Shown here in pieces: positions 44,210-53,350 of a stretch of DNA of 64,000 bases. The first letter of the stretch is position 1, and every line of letters begins with the position of its first letter. A program made the translations under genes and the position numbers. The notes beneath the pieces were generated by a model, which saw only the letters and a list, made by a program, of their open reading frames with translations, searched no databases and was not told the origin of the DNA. The stretch is taken from assembly GCF_900108585.1 (NCBI RefSeq), contig NZ_UESZ01000001.1, forward strand, positions 1,922,001-1,986,000, given 5' to 3'. This DNA comes from Branchiibius hedensis. Lineage in GTDB: Bacteria; Actinomycetota; Actinomycetes; Actinomycetales; Dermatophilaceae.

Positions 44210-44593
44210 CTACGCCGATCGTGCGGCCAGCGCGCCCTTGATCAACGGCCACTGCAAGGGCAGCCGGGCGATGGTGCCGACCTGCATCGCGCGGCGCTGC
44301 GTCGTGGGTTTGCGCTGCGCCGCTTGCCACGCGTCCACGGCCATCTGCACATTGGCCGGCAACACCGCTACCAGGAGACCCGCCGAGGCGAGACCCGCAA
44401 CCGAGCGGGTCTTCGGCGCGACCAACCCTGCGGCGCAGGCCAACTCGGCTACCCCGCTGGCGTAGACCAGCTCCCGTTTGGCCGGAAGCACCTTCGGCAC
44501 GATCGGTTCGAACACCTGCGGGCGGACCAGGTGAATGACACCGGATCCGGCGAACGCACCAACGACGATTTTGCTCAGCAGCGGAAGCGACAT
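44210..44593 (-). CDS. DoxX-like small membrane protein
   Basis: 127 residues, three to four hydrophobic segments. GAFAGSGVIHLVRPQVFEPIV and YASGVAELACAAGLV resemble the DoxX/SURF4-like family of quinone-linked or redox membrane proteins. Role unknown. AAGGCT stands 6 nt before the ATG, a poor -10 match. Confidence 0.75.
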   Translation of the reverse strand: MSLPLLSKIVVGAFAGSGVIHLVRPQVFEPIVPKVLPAKRELVYASGVAELACAAGLVAPKTRSVAGLASAGLLVAVLPANVQMAVDAWQAAQRKPTTQRRAMQVGTIARLPLQWPLIKGALAARSA

Positions 44594-44638
44594 TCACGCA
44601 GCCTTGCAGACTCTCTGATGTGCCGTCACACCCTGCCA

Positions 44639-45325
44639 TCACCAGGCAACCGGATTGCCTTCGTAGTCCAGGAACTGCAGGCCACCATCGTGGGCGTGGG
44701 CGAGCATGACCTCGACGACACCATGCGCGCTCTCGGCGACAGTGAGGGAGGCTCCGTCGCCGCCCAGCTGTGTCTGCACCCACCCGGGATGCATGAGCAG
44801 GAGCGTGACGCCCTGCGGTGCGCGGGTGGCGTAACTGCGCATGAGTTGGTTCAGGGCCGACTTGCTCGCCCGATAGACCTCGTGGCCGCCGCGGGTATTC
44901 ATCCCGATACTGCCCTGGCGGGAGGACATCACCCCGATGGTCCCGGTGTCGGACACGCGGTCGGCCAGCCGTTCGATGACGTGCAGCGGGGCGAGCGCGT
45001 TCGTGACCAGCACCGTGGAGAAGACGTCCGCCGGCACCTGCCCAGCGGGAACGTCGGGATCGGTGACGCCTGCGTTGACGAAGAGCAGATCGAGCTCCGA
45101 TGAGGCGAAGTGCTCTCGCAGCTGGTCGATCTGGGCATCATCGGTGACGTCCAGGCGCACGATGTGGATCGTTCGTCCGGGCTCATCAGCGAGGTTGTGC
45201 AGTTCGGTACGCCGATCGCCGCGCACCGTGCCCGTCACCTCCCAGCCGTGGTCGGACAGTTCCCGCACCACAGCTGCTCCCAAGCTGCGGGACGCCCCTA
45301 CCACCAACGCCTTCTTTGCGTTCAT
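44639..45325 (-). CDS. Short-chain dehydrogenase/reductase
   Basis: 228 residues, Rossmann fold. VVGASRSLGAAVV binds NAD(P); LFVNAGV stands for the NAG motif; the catalytic Ser is in GVMSSRQGSIG and Tyr-Lys in VYRASK. WEVTGTVRGD with an Arg after strand 2 suggests NADP preference. Substrate unknown. Purine-rich GAGGAGAGGG lies about 8 nt before the ATG. Divergent from the mannosyltransferase gene. Confidence 0.87.
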   Translation of the reverse strand: MNAKKALVVGASRSLGAAVVRELSDHGWEVTGTVRGDRRTELHNLADEPGRTIHIVRLDVTDDAQIDQLREHFASSELDLLFVNAGVTDPDVPAGQVPADVFSTVLVTNALAPLHVIERLADRVSDTGTIGVMSSRQGSIGMNTRGGHEVYRASKSALNQLMRSYATRAPQGVTLLLMHPGWVQTQLGGDGASLTVAESAHGVVEVMLAHAHDGGLQFLDYEGNPVAW

Positions 45326-45421
45326 CCGTCGAGCCCTCTCCTCATCCGCCCGACACGTTGTTCGGCGCATCTATCCTCATCGGGTGCCGCAGCGTCCGAC
45401 CTCATCAACCGACGGGGCGCC

Positions 45422-46507
45422 ATGACATCGCGCACCACGGCGATGGTGGCCTCCGCCGCGGTCTTCCTGCTGGCCCGAAGCCTCTGGCTGGTGTCCCTGC
45501 TCATGGTGACACGAGACGGTCGGCCGCGATCGGCGTACACGATCCTGACCCGATGGGACGGTCAGTGGTACGCCCGGATCGCGACCTCCGGCTACGGACA
45601 CTCCTGGCTCGCACCCGACGGCGGGCGCCGGTACGACTACGCGTTCTTCCCCCTGCTGCCGCTTCTCGAGAGAGCCGGTCATGCCCTGACCGGGCTTGCC
45701 CCCGCCAACGTCGGGTTGGTGGTTTCCTGGACCGCCGGCGCCCTCGCAGCCGCGGGAATCTGTGCTCTGGGCACCGAACTGCACTCGCCCAGAGTCGGTT
45801 TCGTTGCGGCCTGCCTCTGGTCGATCCTGCCGATGAGTGCCGTGCTCGCCTTGAGCTACTCGGACACCTTGTTGGCGGCCCTCGCCGCATGGGGCCTGGT
45901 TGCGCTTCAGCGAGAGAACTGGGTGACGGCCGGATTGCTCGCCGCCGCAGCGGGATTCACCCGGCCGACCGGCGCCGCACTGGTTCTGACCGTGGCTGCC
46001 GCCGCTGTCGTCGCAGCGACTCAACAACGGCGCTGGCGACCCATGCTCGCGGCGGTCCTCGCCCCGACCGGACTGCTGGGCTACCTCGCGTGGGTGAGCG
46101 CACAGACTGGTTCGGCTACCGGGTACTTCGACGTGACCGACGGCTGGCACAACGGCTTCGACGGCGGCCTGTCCTTCGTGCGATGGATCGGGACTCTCGG
46201 CCCCCTCGCCATCGCGGTGATCGCGGCTGTCGCCACCCTGATCGGCCTGTGGTTGTTGCTCATTCGCGACCACGAACCCTGGCCGGTGATCCTCTACACC
46301 GCGGTGGTCATCACGATGGCGCTCACGACGTCGGGCTACTTCGGGTCCAAACCGCGCTACCTGCTGGCGGCGTTCCCATTGCTGCTTCCGGTCGCGACCC
46401 GCCTGACGAGGCGCTCCCAGCCGTTGGTCGCAGGCGTCCTGATTGCTCTGGGACTGATCGGCACGACGTACGGCGTGTGGTGGCTGACCGGCGCCGGCCC
46501 ACCCTGA
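45422..46507 (+). CDS. PIG-V-like polytopic mannosyltransferase family protein
   Basis: 361 residues, about nine membrane segments. WDGQWYARIATSGYG is the acidic lumenal-loop motif shared by PIG-V-type GT-C glycosyltransferases that use polyprenyl-phosphate sugars. GFTRPTGAALVLT is also conserved. It likely modifies a cell-envelope glycan or glycolipid on the outer face; acceptor unknown. Converges on the GNAT gene with 7 bp between stops. Confidence 0.8.
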   Translation: MTSRTTAMVASAAVFLLARSLWLVSLLMVTRDGRPRSAYTILTRWDGQWYARIATSGYGHSWLAPDGGRRYDYAFFPLLPLLERAGHALTGLAPANVGLVVSWTAGALAAAGICALGTELHSPRVGFVAACLWSILPMSAVLALSYSDTLLAALAAWGLVALQRENWVTAGLLAAAAGFTRPTGAALVLTVAAAAVVAATQQRRWRPMLAAVLAPTGLLGYLAWVSAQTGSATGYFDVTDGWHNGFDGGLSFVRWIGTLGPLAIAVIAAVATLIGLWLLLIRDHEPWPVILYTAVVITMALTTSGYFGSKPRYLLAAFPLLLPVATRLTRRSQPLVAGVLIALGLIGTTYGVWWLTGAGPP

Positions 46508-46514
46508 TCGCACG

Positions 46515-47360
46515 CTAGAGGATGACGGTGGCGAACTCGCCGACCTGCCGGAAGCCGACCGCGGTGTAGGTGCGCACAGCCGGTTCGTTGAAGTCGTTGA
46601 CGTAGAGGGTGACGGTGTGGGCGTAAAAGTCCAACACCTGTTGGACGACTGCGTTCATGGCTGGGATCGCGATGCCCTGGCCGCGACGATCCGGTGCGAC
46701 CCACACACCCTGGATCTGTGCGACCCCGCTGGCGACCGATCCGACGTCAGCCTTGAACACCACCCGACCCCGCTCGACCAACACGAACGTCTGACCAGCA
46801 CCGATCAACGCGCTGACGAGCCGCCGGTAGTCCCGGTCCGACCCGACGTACGGGCGGTAACCGATCTCCTCGGTGAACATGTGCGCGGACGCGGGCAGCA
46901 CGAGATCCACCTCGTCCGGACGGGCCGGCCGCACCCGCGGGTCGATCTCCCGACCGGTCGCCAGCGGCGCAGTGCTGACCGCCATCATCGGCTGATGCCG
47001 GCGCAGGGAACGCGGAGTGCCCCAGTGACGTTCGAGACGACCCCACAGGGCCAGCACCTGGGCGGCATCACCGAACAGCGACGAAGTACGGCGCTGATGT
47101 TTGCGCAACCGCTCGGCGTACGCGTCCAGGGCAGCGTCATCGGCGTTCACCGGGACGACGTTGGCCGACATCCAGCACAGCGAGCGCAGACCGTCGGAGT
47201 CGTCCACTCCCAACGCGGACGAGGTGGCGTAGGGGCCACCTTCCAGGAGTCGGGCGGCGACAAAGACGTTCGTCAGTGGATCCAGGTCGCACACGTCGAG
47301 GGCAGCGCCGTAGTCGTCACGACCGAGCACCCGCGCTCCGTGCATGATCCGCAACACCAT
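46515..47360 (-). CDS. GNAT acetyltransferase with DUF4081 domain
   Basis: 281 residues. N-terminal DUF4081 (about 10-125) with DPLTNVFVAARLLEGG; C-terminal GNAT domain with acetyl-CoA loop GVWVAPDRRGQGIAIPAM and NDFNEPAVRTYTAVGFRQVGEFATVIL. In Mycobacterium tuberculosis the equivalent (Rv2867c) follows gcpE/ispG, Rip1 and dxr; here the same minus-strand order dxr-rseP-ispG-GNAT is kept, interrupted by plus-strand genes. Target unknown. Confidence 0.87.
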   Translation of the reverse strand: MVLRIMHGARVLGRDDYGAALDVCDLDPLTNVFVAARLLEGGPYATSSALGVDDSDGLRSLCWMSANVVPVNADDAALDAYAERLRKHQRRTSSLFGDAAQVLALWGRLERHWGTPRSLRRHQPMMAVSTAPLATGREIDPRVRPARPDEVDLVLPASAHMFTEEIGYRPYVGSDRDYRRLVSALIGAGQTFVLVERGRVVFKADVGSVASGVAQIQGVWVAPDRRGQGIAIPAMNAVVQQVLDFYAHTVTLYVNDFNEPAVRTYTAVGFRQVGEFATVIL

Positions 47361-47425
47361 CTAAGAGTGCCTGCCCGGGGGCACGCGCGGGTGAGAAACG
47401 CCCGAGTTTCTCCCAGTCCCGCGGT

Positions 47426-47431
47426 TACGGT
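47426..47431 (+). promoter_or_regulatory. -10 box TACGGT, 7 nt before the DUF402 pseudogene GTG
   Basis: TACGGT, 7 nt, GTG at 47439; the promoter of the decayed copy still looks intact. Confidence 0.4.
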
Positions 47432-47438
47432 GGCGGTT

Positions 47439-47866
47439 GTGTCCGTTGACCCATCAAGCCTTTTGCCGGGCACGCCAGTCCTCGAGAACTACCGCAAATG
47501 GGACGGCCGTGAGCATTGGCAGGTCGACGGGCTCCTGCTCGGAAGTGACGCCTGGGGCACCTGGGTCGGATTTCCGGCCGGTACGCGGATGCGCCGACCC
47601 GGCCGCGATTTCAGCGTCCAGCACGCGCGGGTCGCGCTCTTCCCGCCCGCACACGGCTGGGCGGCGAGTTTCTGGGCGAGCGGGAATGCTGGTGCCGCTG
47701 CGAGGACGAGTTCCTCGAGCACCAGGTTCTCTTCGACTACCCACCGCAGGTCATCGCGCAGGTGCGCGCCGTCGCCGACGCGCTGTTGGAAGAAGTCCGC
47801 GCGCACCGGCCACCCTTCGACGAGGACACCGGCCGGCACTGGCTCGACATGCTGCGAAGTCTCTGA
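47439..47866 (+). pseudogene. DUF402 pseudogene with internal frameshifting deletion
   Basis: The start region GTPVLENYRKWDGREHWQVD parallels the intact copy downstream ([20 protein letters not shown]). Between matching landmarks, HGW at 47655 and DEFLEHQ at 47702, the gene is 124 nt shorter than the intact copy. This removes the segment that holds YYIDL and DLDLDV in the intact protein and shifts the frame. The real C-terminus ([14 protein letters not shown] through LDMLRSL) continues in another frame to TGA at 47864-47866. The shifted frame stays open into the next gene, so an automatic call would report a false 341-residue fusion. Confidence 0.85.
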
Positions 47867-47918
47867 GTCCGCGGAGTTTCAGCGGCTTTCCGCGGCTCTT
47901 CGTTGCTTAGCTATCGGG

Positions 47919-48464
47919 ATGGACGATTCCGCGCGCCCCGGGACCCCGGTGCACGTCAACTTCACCAAGTGGGACGGTCGCCAGCACTGGCAGTCCGACG
48001 GTGTGCTGCTGGGTGATGACGAGTACGGCGTGTGGGTCGGCTTCTCCGCGGACACCGAGTTCTACCGGCCGGGCCGCCGCGTGGTTGCCAAGCGCGACCA
48101 CACCCTGCTGTTCCCCCGCCACGAGGGCTGGGTCGGGCGGCTCTACGACACCGGCCCGGAGGGTTTGATCCGGTACTACATCGACCTGGCGACCGTGCCG
48201 GTGTGGACGACAACCGGGTCCGGGCTCGAGGTGTCCATGATCGACCTCGATCTGGACGTGGTCGAGCGAGGCGGCCAAGCGCCGTACGTCGATGATGAGG
48301 ACGAGTTCCTCGAGCACCAGAAGCTGTTCGGCTACCCGGACGAGGTCATCGCGCAGGCCCGCAAGGACGCGGACGGGTTGCTGGCCGACGTCCAGGCGGG
48401 GCGGGCACCGTTCCGGCAGGACGTCGTACGTCGATGGGTCGAGGCCCTGCGCGACCTCAGCTGA
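47919..48464 (+). CDS. DUF402 protein (nucleotide phosphatase-like fold)
   Basis: 181 residues, complete. DUF402 beta-barrel: [42 protein letters not shown], then a C-terminal helix pair [20 protein letters not shown]. The structural family includes nucleoside di/triphosphate phosphatases (Ntdp), with acidic metal ligands in DLDLDV; activity here is inferred. ATG at 47919 without a Shine-Dalgarno sequence. It shares a 24-nt identical stretch with the pseudogene (47702-47725 versus 48297-48320) and converges with ispG (8-bp overlap). Confidence 0.85.
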   Translation: MDDSARPGTPVHVNFTKWDGRQHWQSDGVLLGDDEYGVWVGFSADTEFYRPGRRVVAKRDHTLLFPRHEGWVGRLYDTGPEGLIRYYIDLATVPVWTTTGSGLEVSMIDLDLDVVERGGQAPYVDDEDEFLEHQKLFGYPDEVIAQARKDADGLLADVQAGRAPFRQDVVRRWVEALRDLS

Positions 48465-49611
48465 TCGTGACCGCCGGCGCCGAACCCTCCACCGGCTCCA
48501 TCTCCTCGGCGATCCGCATCGCTTCCTCGATCAGCGTCTCCACGATCTGCGACTCGGGGACGGTCTTGATGACCTCGCCCTTGACGAAGATCTGGCCCTT
48601 GCCGTTGCCGGAGGCGACGCCCAGGTCGGCCTCGCGGGCCTCACCCGGACCGTTCACGACACAGCCCATGACGGCCACCCGCAGCGGCACCTCCATGCCC
48701 TCCAGGCCCTTGGTGACCTGCTCGGCCAGCGTGTAGACGTCGACCTGGGCGCGACCGCAGGACGGGCAGGAGACGATCTCCAGCTTGCGGGGCTTGAGGT
48801 TCAGGCTTTGGAGGATCTGGTTGCCGACCTTGATCTCCTCGACCGGCGGCGCGGACAGGGAGACCCGGATGGTGTCGCCGATCCCCCGTGACAGCAGCGC
48901 GCCGAACGCCACGGCGGACTTGATGGTGCCCTGGAACGCCGGACCGGCCTCGGTCACACCCAGGTGCAGCGGCCAGTCACCGCGCTGCGCGAGTTGCTCG
49001 TAGGCCCGGACCATCACGACCGGGTCGTTGTGCTTGACCGAGATCTTGAAGTCGTGGAAATCGTGCTCCTCGAAGAGGCTCGCCTCCCAGACCGCGGACT
49101 CCACCAGGGCCTCCGCGGTCGGTTTGCCGTACTTCTCCAGCAACCGCTTATCCAGGGACCCCGCGTTGACGCCGATCCGGATCGAGACGCCGGCGTCCTT
49201 GGCGGCCCGCGCAATCTCCTTGACCTGGTCGTCGAACTTGCGGATGTTGCCGGGGTTCACGCGCACCCCCGCGCACCCGGCGTCAATGGCCGCGAAGACG
49301 TACTTGGGCTGGAAGTGGATGTCCGCGATGACCGGGATCTGGCTCTTCTTGGCGATCATCGGCAACGCGTCGGCGTCGTCCTGGCTCGGGCAGGCCACCC
49401 GCACGATGTCGCAGCCGGCGGCGGTGAGTTCGGCGATCTGCTGCAGCGTGGCGTTGATGTCGGTCGTCGGCGTAGTGGTCATCGACTGCACCGACACCGG
49501 GGCATCGCCACCGACCTCGACTTTGCCGACCCGGATCTTGCGGGACTTGCGCCGCGGCGCAATCAGCTGCGGGGCTTCTTTGACCGACGGCATGCCGAGC
49601 GAAACACTCAT
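48457..49611 (-). CDS. ispG: 4-hydroxy-3-methylbut-2-enyl diphosphate synthase
   Basis: 384 residues, TIM-barrel plus [4Fe-4S] domain. It reduces MEcPP to HMBPP in the MEP isoprenoid pathway. [16 protein letters not shown] begins the barrel; cluster cysteines lie in [11 protein letters not shown] and [11 protein letters not shown]. Upstream on this strand are rseP and dxr (another MEP enzyme). GATACT lies 7 nt before the ATG. An ATG at 49593 is an alternative start. Confidence 0.96.
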   Translation of the reverse strand: MSVSLGMPSVKEAPQLIAPRRKSRKIRVGKVEVGGDAPVSVQSMTTTPTTDINATLQQIAELTAAGCDIVRVACPSQDDADALPMIAKKSQIPVIADIHFQPKYVFAAIDAGCAGVRVNPGNIRKFDDQVKEIARAAKDAGVSIRIGVNAGSLDKRLLEKYGKPTAEALVESAVWEASLFEEHDFHDFKISVKHNDPVVMVRAYEQLAQRGDWPLHLGVTEAGPAFQGTIKSAVAFGALLSRGIGDTIRVSLSAPPVEEIKVGNQILQSLNLKPRKLEIVSCPSCGRAQVDVYTLAEQVTKGLEGMEVPLRVAVMGCVVNGPGEAREADLGVASGNGKGQIFVKGEVIKTVPESQIVETLIEEAMRIAEEMEPVEGSAPAVTIS

Positions 49612-49618
49612 GCCATCC

Positions 49619-49624
49619 AGTATC
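49619..49624 (-). promoter_or_regulatory. Possible -10 box GATACT, 7 nt before ispG ATG
   Basis: Minus-strand GATACT, 7 nt, ATG at 49611. It departs from TANNNT at position 1 but keeps A2, T3, A4 and T6 contacts; same spacing as the other leaderless genes. Confidence 0.3.
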
Positions 49625-49657
49625 CCCCAGGGTGGCGGCAGTCCCAGCCACCCGCCG

Positions 49658-49663
49658 TACCGT
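49658..49663 (+). promoter_or_regulatory. -10 box TACCGT, 7 nt before VOC ATG
   Basis: TACCGT, 7 nt, ATG at 49671; leaderless layout, divergent from ispG. Confidence 0.45.
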
Positions 49664-49670
49664 CACCCTC

Positions 49671-50009
49671 ATGAAGCTGCAGCCGATGGTGCACGTCGAG
49701 GAACTGGCGCCCAGCCTGGAGTTCTACCAGTCGTTGGGCGCATCGGTGTTGCACGCCGATCCGGACGGTGACTTCGCGCTCCTACACCTAGCTGACGGCA
49801 CGGAGTTGTCGTTGCTGGCCCACCCGCCGAACCCCGAGCAGCACGAGGGCGAGGTGGAGCTGAATTTCGAGGCAACGGACGACGAGCTCGCGCAGTTCGC
49901 GACGTCGCCCTATGCGACGGGGCCGGTCGAAACCACCGGGTTCGGGCGGCAACTGATCCTGCGCTCCCCCGGCGGCCTGCTGATCAAGCTGAACCGGTTC
50001 GGGGACTAG
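49671..50009 (+). CDS. VOC (glyoxalase-like) protein
   Basis: 112 residues, one VOC module: MKLQPMVHVEELAPSLEFYQ at the start, GEVELNFEATDDELAQF in the middle, ILRSPGGLLIKLNRF at the end. Substrate unknown. Inserted on the plus strand between ispG and rseP, and its stop overlaps the convergent rseP stop by 4 bp. Confidence 0.82.
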   Translation: MKLQPMVHVEELAPSLEFYQSLGASVLHADPDGDFALLHLADGTELSLLAHPPNPEQHEGEVELNFEATDDELAQFATSPYATGPVETTGFGRQLILRSPGGLLIKLNRFGD

Positions 50010-51298
50010 AACTTCACCGGATTGACGATATCGGCGTACATCAACAGGGCCGACATGCCGATCAGGACCAGCGCCACGGCGTACGCCACGGGCAATCCCT
50101 TCGCGACGTCGACGTAGACCTCACCGGTCTGTCCGCGTAGCCGGGCGATCCGCCGCTTCACGCCCTCCCAGAGCGCGCCGGCGATGTGCCCGCCGTCCAA
50201 CGGCAGCAGCGGCACCAGGTTGAAGACGAACAGCGCCAGGTTCAGCCCGGCCAGCAGGCTGAGCAGCATCACGACCTTGTCCAGCAGCGCCACGTGCGAG
50301 TCGTTCGCGACGTCACCGCCGAGCCGACCGACACCGACCACGGAGACGGGCGATTCCTGGTCTCGCTGCTGCCCGCTGAACGCCGCCTGGAAGACTCCGG
50401 CCATCTTCTGCGGCAGCTTCAGGAAGACGCTGGCGGTCTGCTTCAGTCCGTTGCCGATGACCCCGGGTACCTCGCTGACCGGCTGCCGTACGTAGATGTG
50501 CGTCGAGGCCAGCGACGCGCCGACCATGCCCGTCTTCTCGGTGACTGCCTTGCCGTTCGCGTCGGTGACCGCATTGCCGTCCGCGTCCAGTTTGGGCAGG
50601 GTGCCTTCCTCCGGCGTGACGGACAGGGTGATCTCCTGACCATCCCGACGTACGACGATCGGCACCGTTTCGCCCGCATGCGGGCGGATCTGCTGGGTCA
50701 CCTGAGTGGGAGTGACGACGGCAACCCCGCCCACCGATACGACCTTGTCGCCATCCTTCAACCCGGCCTTGGCGGCGGGACTGCACGCACTGCTGGTGCA
50801 CGGCGCGATGCCGCCCAGCACCGTGCCGGTGATCTTCGGGGTGCCGATCCCGACCAGGATGATCAGCATCAACACCGACGCGATGACCAGGTTCATGAAC
50901 GGGCCGCCGAACATCACGGTGACCTTCTGCCAGGTCTTCAGCCGGTAGAAGGCTCGCTGGTCGTCGGCCTCACTGACCTCCGCCTGCGCTTCGTCGCGCA
51001 TCTGGTCGACCAGTTGGCTGAACCGCCCGGTGGACGCGTTCGCGGCCCGATGCCCGGGTTTCGGCGGGAACATCCCGATCATCCGGATGTAGCCACCTAG
51101 CGGGATCGCCTTGATGCCGTACTCGGTCTCCCCGCGGGTCCGCGACCACACCGTCGGCCCGAAACCGACCATGTACTGAGTCACCTTGACGCCGAACTTC
51201 TTGGCCGGCACCAGGTGGCCGATCTCGTGCAGCGCAATGGACAACGCCACCCCGAGCGCGATGAGCAGGACGCCGACTACGAACAGCACGTTCGGCAT
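50006..51298 (-). CDS. rip1: Site-2 intramembrane zinc metalloprotease (RseP/Rip1)
   Basis: 430 residues. HEIGH zinc motif (24-28) in the first membrane segment, a PDZ domain at about 130-215, and the third zinc ligand in LPLDGGHIAG (LDGG at 367-370). Cleaves membrane-spanning anti-sigma factors; Rip1 in mycobacteria also affects envelope lipids. Between dxr and ispG, as in mycobacteria. Starts 17 nt after the dxr stop; the frame extends upstream without protein-like sequence. Confidence 0.93.
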   Translation of the reverse strand: MPNVLFVVGVLLIALGVALSIALHEIGHLVPAKKFGVKVTQYMVGFGPTVWSRTRGETEYGIKAIPLGGYIRMIGMFPPKPGHRAANASTGRFSQLVDQMRDEAQAEVSEADDQRAFYRLKTWQKVTVMFGGPFMNLVIASVLMLIILVGIGTPKITGTVLGGIAPCTSSACSPAAKAGLKDGDKVVSVGGVAVVTPTQVTQQIRPHAGETVPIVVRRDGQEITLSVTPEEGTLPKLDADGNAVTDANGKAVTEKTGMVGASLASTHIYVRQPVSEVPGVIGNGLKQTASVFLKLPQKMAGVFQAAFSGQQRDQESPVSVVGVGRLGGDVANDSHVALLDKVVMLLSLLAGLNLALFVFNLVPLLPLDGGHIAGALWEGVKRRIARLRGQTGEVYVDVAKGLPVAYAVALVLIGMSALLMYADIVNPVKF

Positions 51299-51315
51299 CC
51301 TCGCACGCGCATCTG

Positions 51316-52518
51316 TCAGTCCTTCAATAGTTCGTGGGTGCGGATCCGCGCCCAGTCCTCGGCGGCGAGCACCGTGTCCAGATCCAGCTGTGTGTCCGGG
51401 GTGTGCTCGTCGACGACTCGCTGCACCGTCGGCACGATGTCGGTGAACGCGATCCGCCCGGCGTGGAACGCCTCGACGCACTCCTCGTTGGCCGCGTTGT
51501 AGACCGCCGGGAAGGTCCGGCCCGCCTCCCCGACCTGCCGGGCCAACGCCACCGCCGGGAACGCTTCGTTGTCCAGCGGCTCGAATTCCCAGCTGCGGGC
51601 CTGGGTCCAGTCGATCGGCGCCTCCGCGTCAGGCACCCGGTGCGGCCAGTCCAGCCCCAGGGAGATGGGCACCAGCATGCTGGGCGGGCCGCACTGCGCC
51701 ACCGTTGAGCCGTCAACGAATTCCACCATCGAGTGGATGTACTGCTGCGGGTGCACCACGACCTCGATCTGCTCGAACGGCACGTCGAACAGCAGATGCG
51801 CCTCGATGACCTCCAAGCCCTTGTTGACCAAGGTGGCCGAGTTGGTGGTGATGACCTTGCCCATCGCGAAGTTCGGGTGGGCAAGCGCCTGCGCAGGGGT
51901 CACCGCTTTCAGTCGCTCAGGTGACCAGCCACGGAACGGGCCGCCGCTCGCGGTGACGACCAATCGGCGTACCTCGGGCTTGGTGCCTGCCAGCAGGCAC
52001 TGGGCGATCGCGCTGTGCTCACTGTCGACGGGCACCAGCTGCCCCGGCTTCACCCGCTCCTTGACCAGCGGTCCGCCGACGATCAGCGACTCCTTGTTCG
52101 CCAGCGCCAACGTCGAACCAGCTTGCAGCGCAGCCAAAGTCGGGCGCAACCCGATCGATCCGGTGATCCCGTTCAGGACGACGTCGGCGCCACTTTGCGC
52201 AACGGCCACGCTCGCGTCGGGGCCGGTGACGATCTGTGGCAGGTACGCCGATCGGCCGGCTTCCCGGGCCAGCTCACCGATCCGGGTGGCCAGGTCGCGC
52301 TCCTGCCCGCTCGCGATTCCCACCCGCTCCGCTTGCAGTTGCACCGCCTGCCGCGCGACGAGGTCGAGATCCCGGCCACCGGCGCTAATCGCGACGACGC
52401 GGAAGCGATCCGGGTTGGCCGTGACGATCTGGACGGCCTGGGTGCCGATGGAACCGGTCGATCCGAGCAACGCGACGGTGCGCTGCGTTTCTGAGGCTGC
52501 TGAACTCACGGGCGCCAT
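51316..52518 (-). CDS. dxr: 1-deoxy-D-xylulose 5-phosphate reductoisomerase
   Basis: 400 residues. It makes MEP from DXP, the committed step of the MEP pathway. NADPH site [14 protein letters not shown] near the N-terminus, [22 protein letters not shown] and SGGPFRGW are DXR signatures. ATG at 52518; GGGGGAG lies almost against it, so the GTG at 52509 is also possible. Divergent from vapB. Confidence 0.95.
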   Translation of the reverse strand: MAPVSSAASETQRTVALLGSTGSIGTQAVQIVTANPDRFRVVAISAGGRDLDLVARQAVQLQAERVGIASGQERDLATRIGELAREAGRSAYLPQIVTGPDASVAVAQSGADVVLNGITGSIGLRPTLAALQAGSTLALANKESLIVGGPLVKERVKPGQLVPVDSEHSAIAQCLLAGTKPEVRRLVVTASGGPFRGWSPERLKAVTPAQALAHPNFAMGKVITTNSATLVNKGLEVIEAHLLFDVPFEQIEVVVHPQQYIHSMVEFVDGSTVAQCGPPSMLVPISLGLDWPHRVPDAEAPIDWTQARSWEFEPLDNEAFPAVALARQVGEAGRTFPAVYNAANEECVEAFHAGRIAFTDIVPTVQRVVDEHTPDTQLDLDTVLAAEDWARIRTHELLKD

Positions 52519-52535
52519 TCTCCCCCAAGCCACAG

Positions 52536-52554
52536 TGTTCTACGATGTAGCACA
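52536..52554 (+). promoter_or_regulatory. Operator and leaderless promoter of vapBC
   Basis: TGTTCTAC and GTAGCACA are an inverted repeat (7 of 8 bp) around GAT. The -10 box TACGAT (52541-52546) lies inside it, 7 nt before the vapB ATG at 52554. This is the expected place for autorepression by a VapB/VapC complex. Confidence 0.55.
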
Positions 52555-52814
52555 TGGAAGTCGGGATTCGCGCGCTCAAACAGAACGCCTCGCAGGTGGT
52601 TTCCGCGGCAGCCGCCGGCGAGTCGATCACGATCACTGACCGTGGGCGACCCGTGGCCCGGCTGACGCCGCTTGAGCAGTCTCTCCTTGACCGGCTGATT
52701 GCCTCCGGCGCGGCGCGAGCACCGTTGCATGCGCTCGCCGACCTTCCCGCCCCCCAACTCGAGGCAGATCTGAGTTCGGTTCTGCGAGACATGCGCGACG
52801 ACGAGCGGTACTGA
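52554..52814 (+). CDS. vapB: Phd/YefM-fold antitoxin (VapB)
   Basis: 86 residues. N-terminal DNA-binding Phd/YefM domain MEVGIRALKQNASQVVSAAA then GESITITDRGRPVARLTPL; the C-terminal half (45-86), with ADLSSVLRDMRDDERY, should wrap the toxin. Its TGA overlaps the vapC ATG by one base. With VapC it forms a type II toxin-antitoxin pair. Confidence 0.92.
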   Translation: MEVGIRALKQNASQVVSAAAAGESITITDRGRPVARLTPLEQSLLDRLIASGAARAPLHALADLPAPQLEADLSSVLRDMRDDERY

Positions 52815-53200
52815 TGATCTACGCCGACACGTCCGCCCTGGTGAAACTGGTGGTGCGCGAACCGGAATCAGCAGCAGTCCACCAACTCACGACATCGGGC
52901 GCGGTGCTGGTCTCGAGCGATCTTGCGAGAACCGAGTTGCTGCGAGCCTCACGGCGCAGCACTCCTGCGGCAGTGAGCGCGGCCCGCGATGTTCTGTCCC
53001 GGTTGGTTCTGCTGGCCGCGACCCCGGCGATCTTCGACGCCGCCGCCGTTCTGGAGCCGATCACGCTGCGCACCCTGGACGCCGTCCACTTGGCCAGCGC
53101 GTTGACGCTGGGCGACGAGTTGGAAGCCGTGCTCACGTACGACGCGCGGCTGGGCGAGGCCGCGAACCACCTGGGCCTACGGGTGCTGGCACCGTCCTGA
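52814..53200 (+). CDS. vapC: PIN-domain ribonuclease toxin (VapC)
   Basis: 128 residues. The PIN metal-binding acidic residues are all present: D5 (MIYADTSALVKL), E41 (ARTELLRAS), D89 (RTLDAVHLASAL) and D110 (LTYDARL). VapC toxins cleave tRNA or rRNA when released from VapB; the exact target is not predictable. Intact and in frame, so probably functional. Confidence 0.93.
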   Translation: MIYADTSALVKLVVREPESAAVHQLTTSGAVLVSSDLARTELLRASRRSTPAAVSAARDVLSRLVLLAATPAIFDAAAVLEPITLRTLDAVHLASALTLGDELEAVLTYDARLGEAANHLGLRVLAPS

Positions 53201-53271
53201 GCACACGACAGGGCTGGACGGCCGGCTTTGGATGTCGTTGGCGCATTCGCATCCGACAGACCAGCAAACCG

Positions 53272-53287
53272 CCACCGAACTCGGTGG
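53272..53287 (+). promoter_or_regulatory. Palindrome upstream of the MMPL gene
   Basis: CCACCGA and TCGGTGG are separated by AC: a 7-bp perfect dyad 63 bp before the MMPL ATG, in the otherwise empty 150-bp gap after vapC. It could be a TetR-like operator or a terminator-like stem for vapBC. Confidence 0.35.
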
Positions 53288-53350
53288 TGCGAGCTTGCGT
53301 TCGAAGACCAGCACCGCCTCCAGCACCCCACGCTTTGACAGGATGGCTCG

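Noticed and set aside
46617-48464. 615-codon frame that seems to join GNAT antisense and two DUF402 copies
   Set aside because: The first part is antisense to the GNAT gene, the middle is the frameshifted pseudogene, and only 47919-48464 is a real gene.
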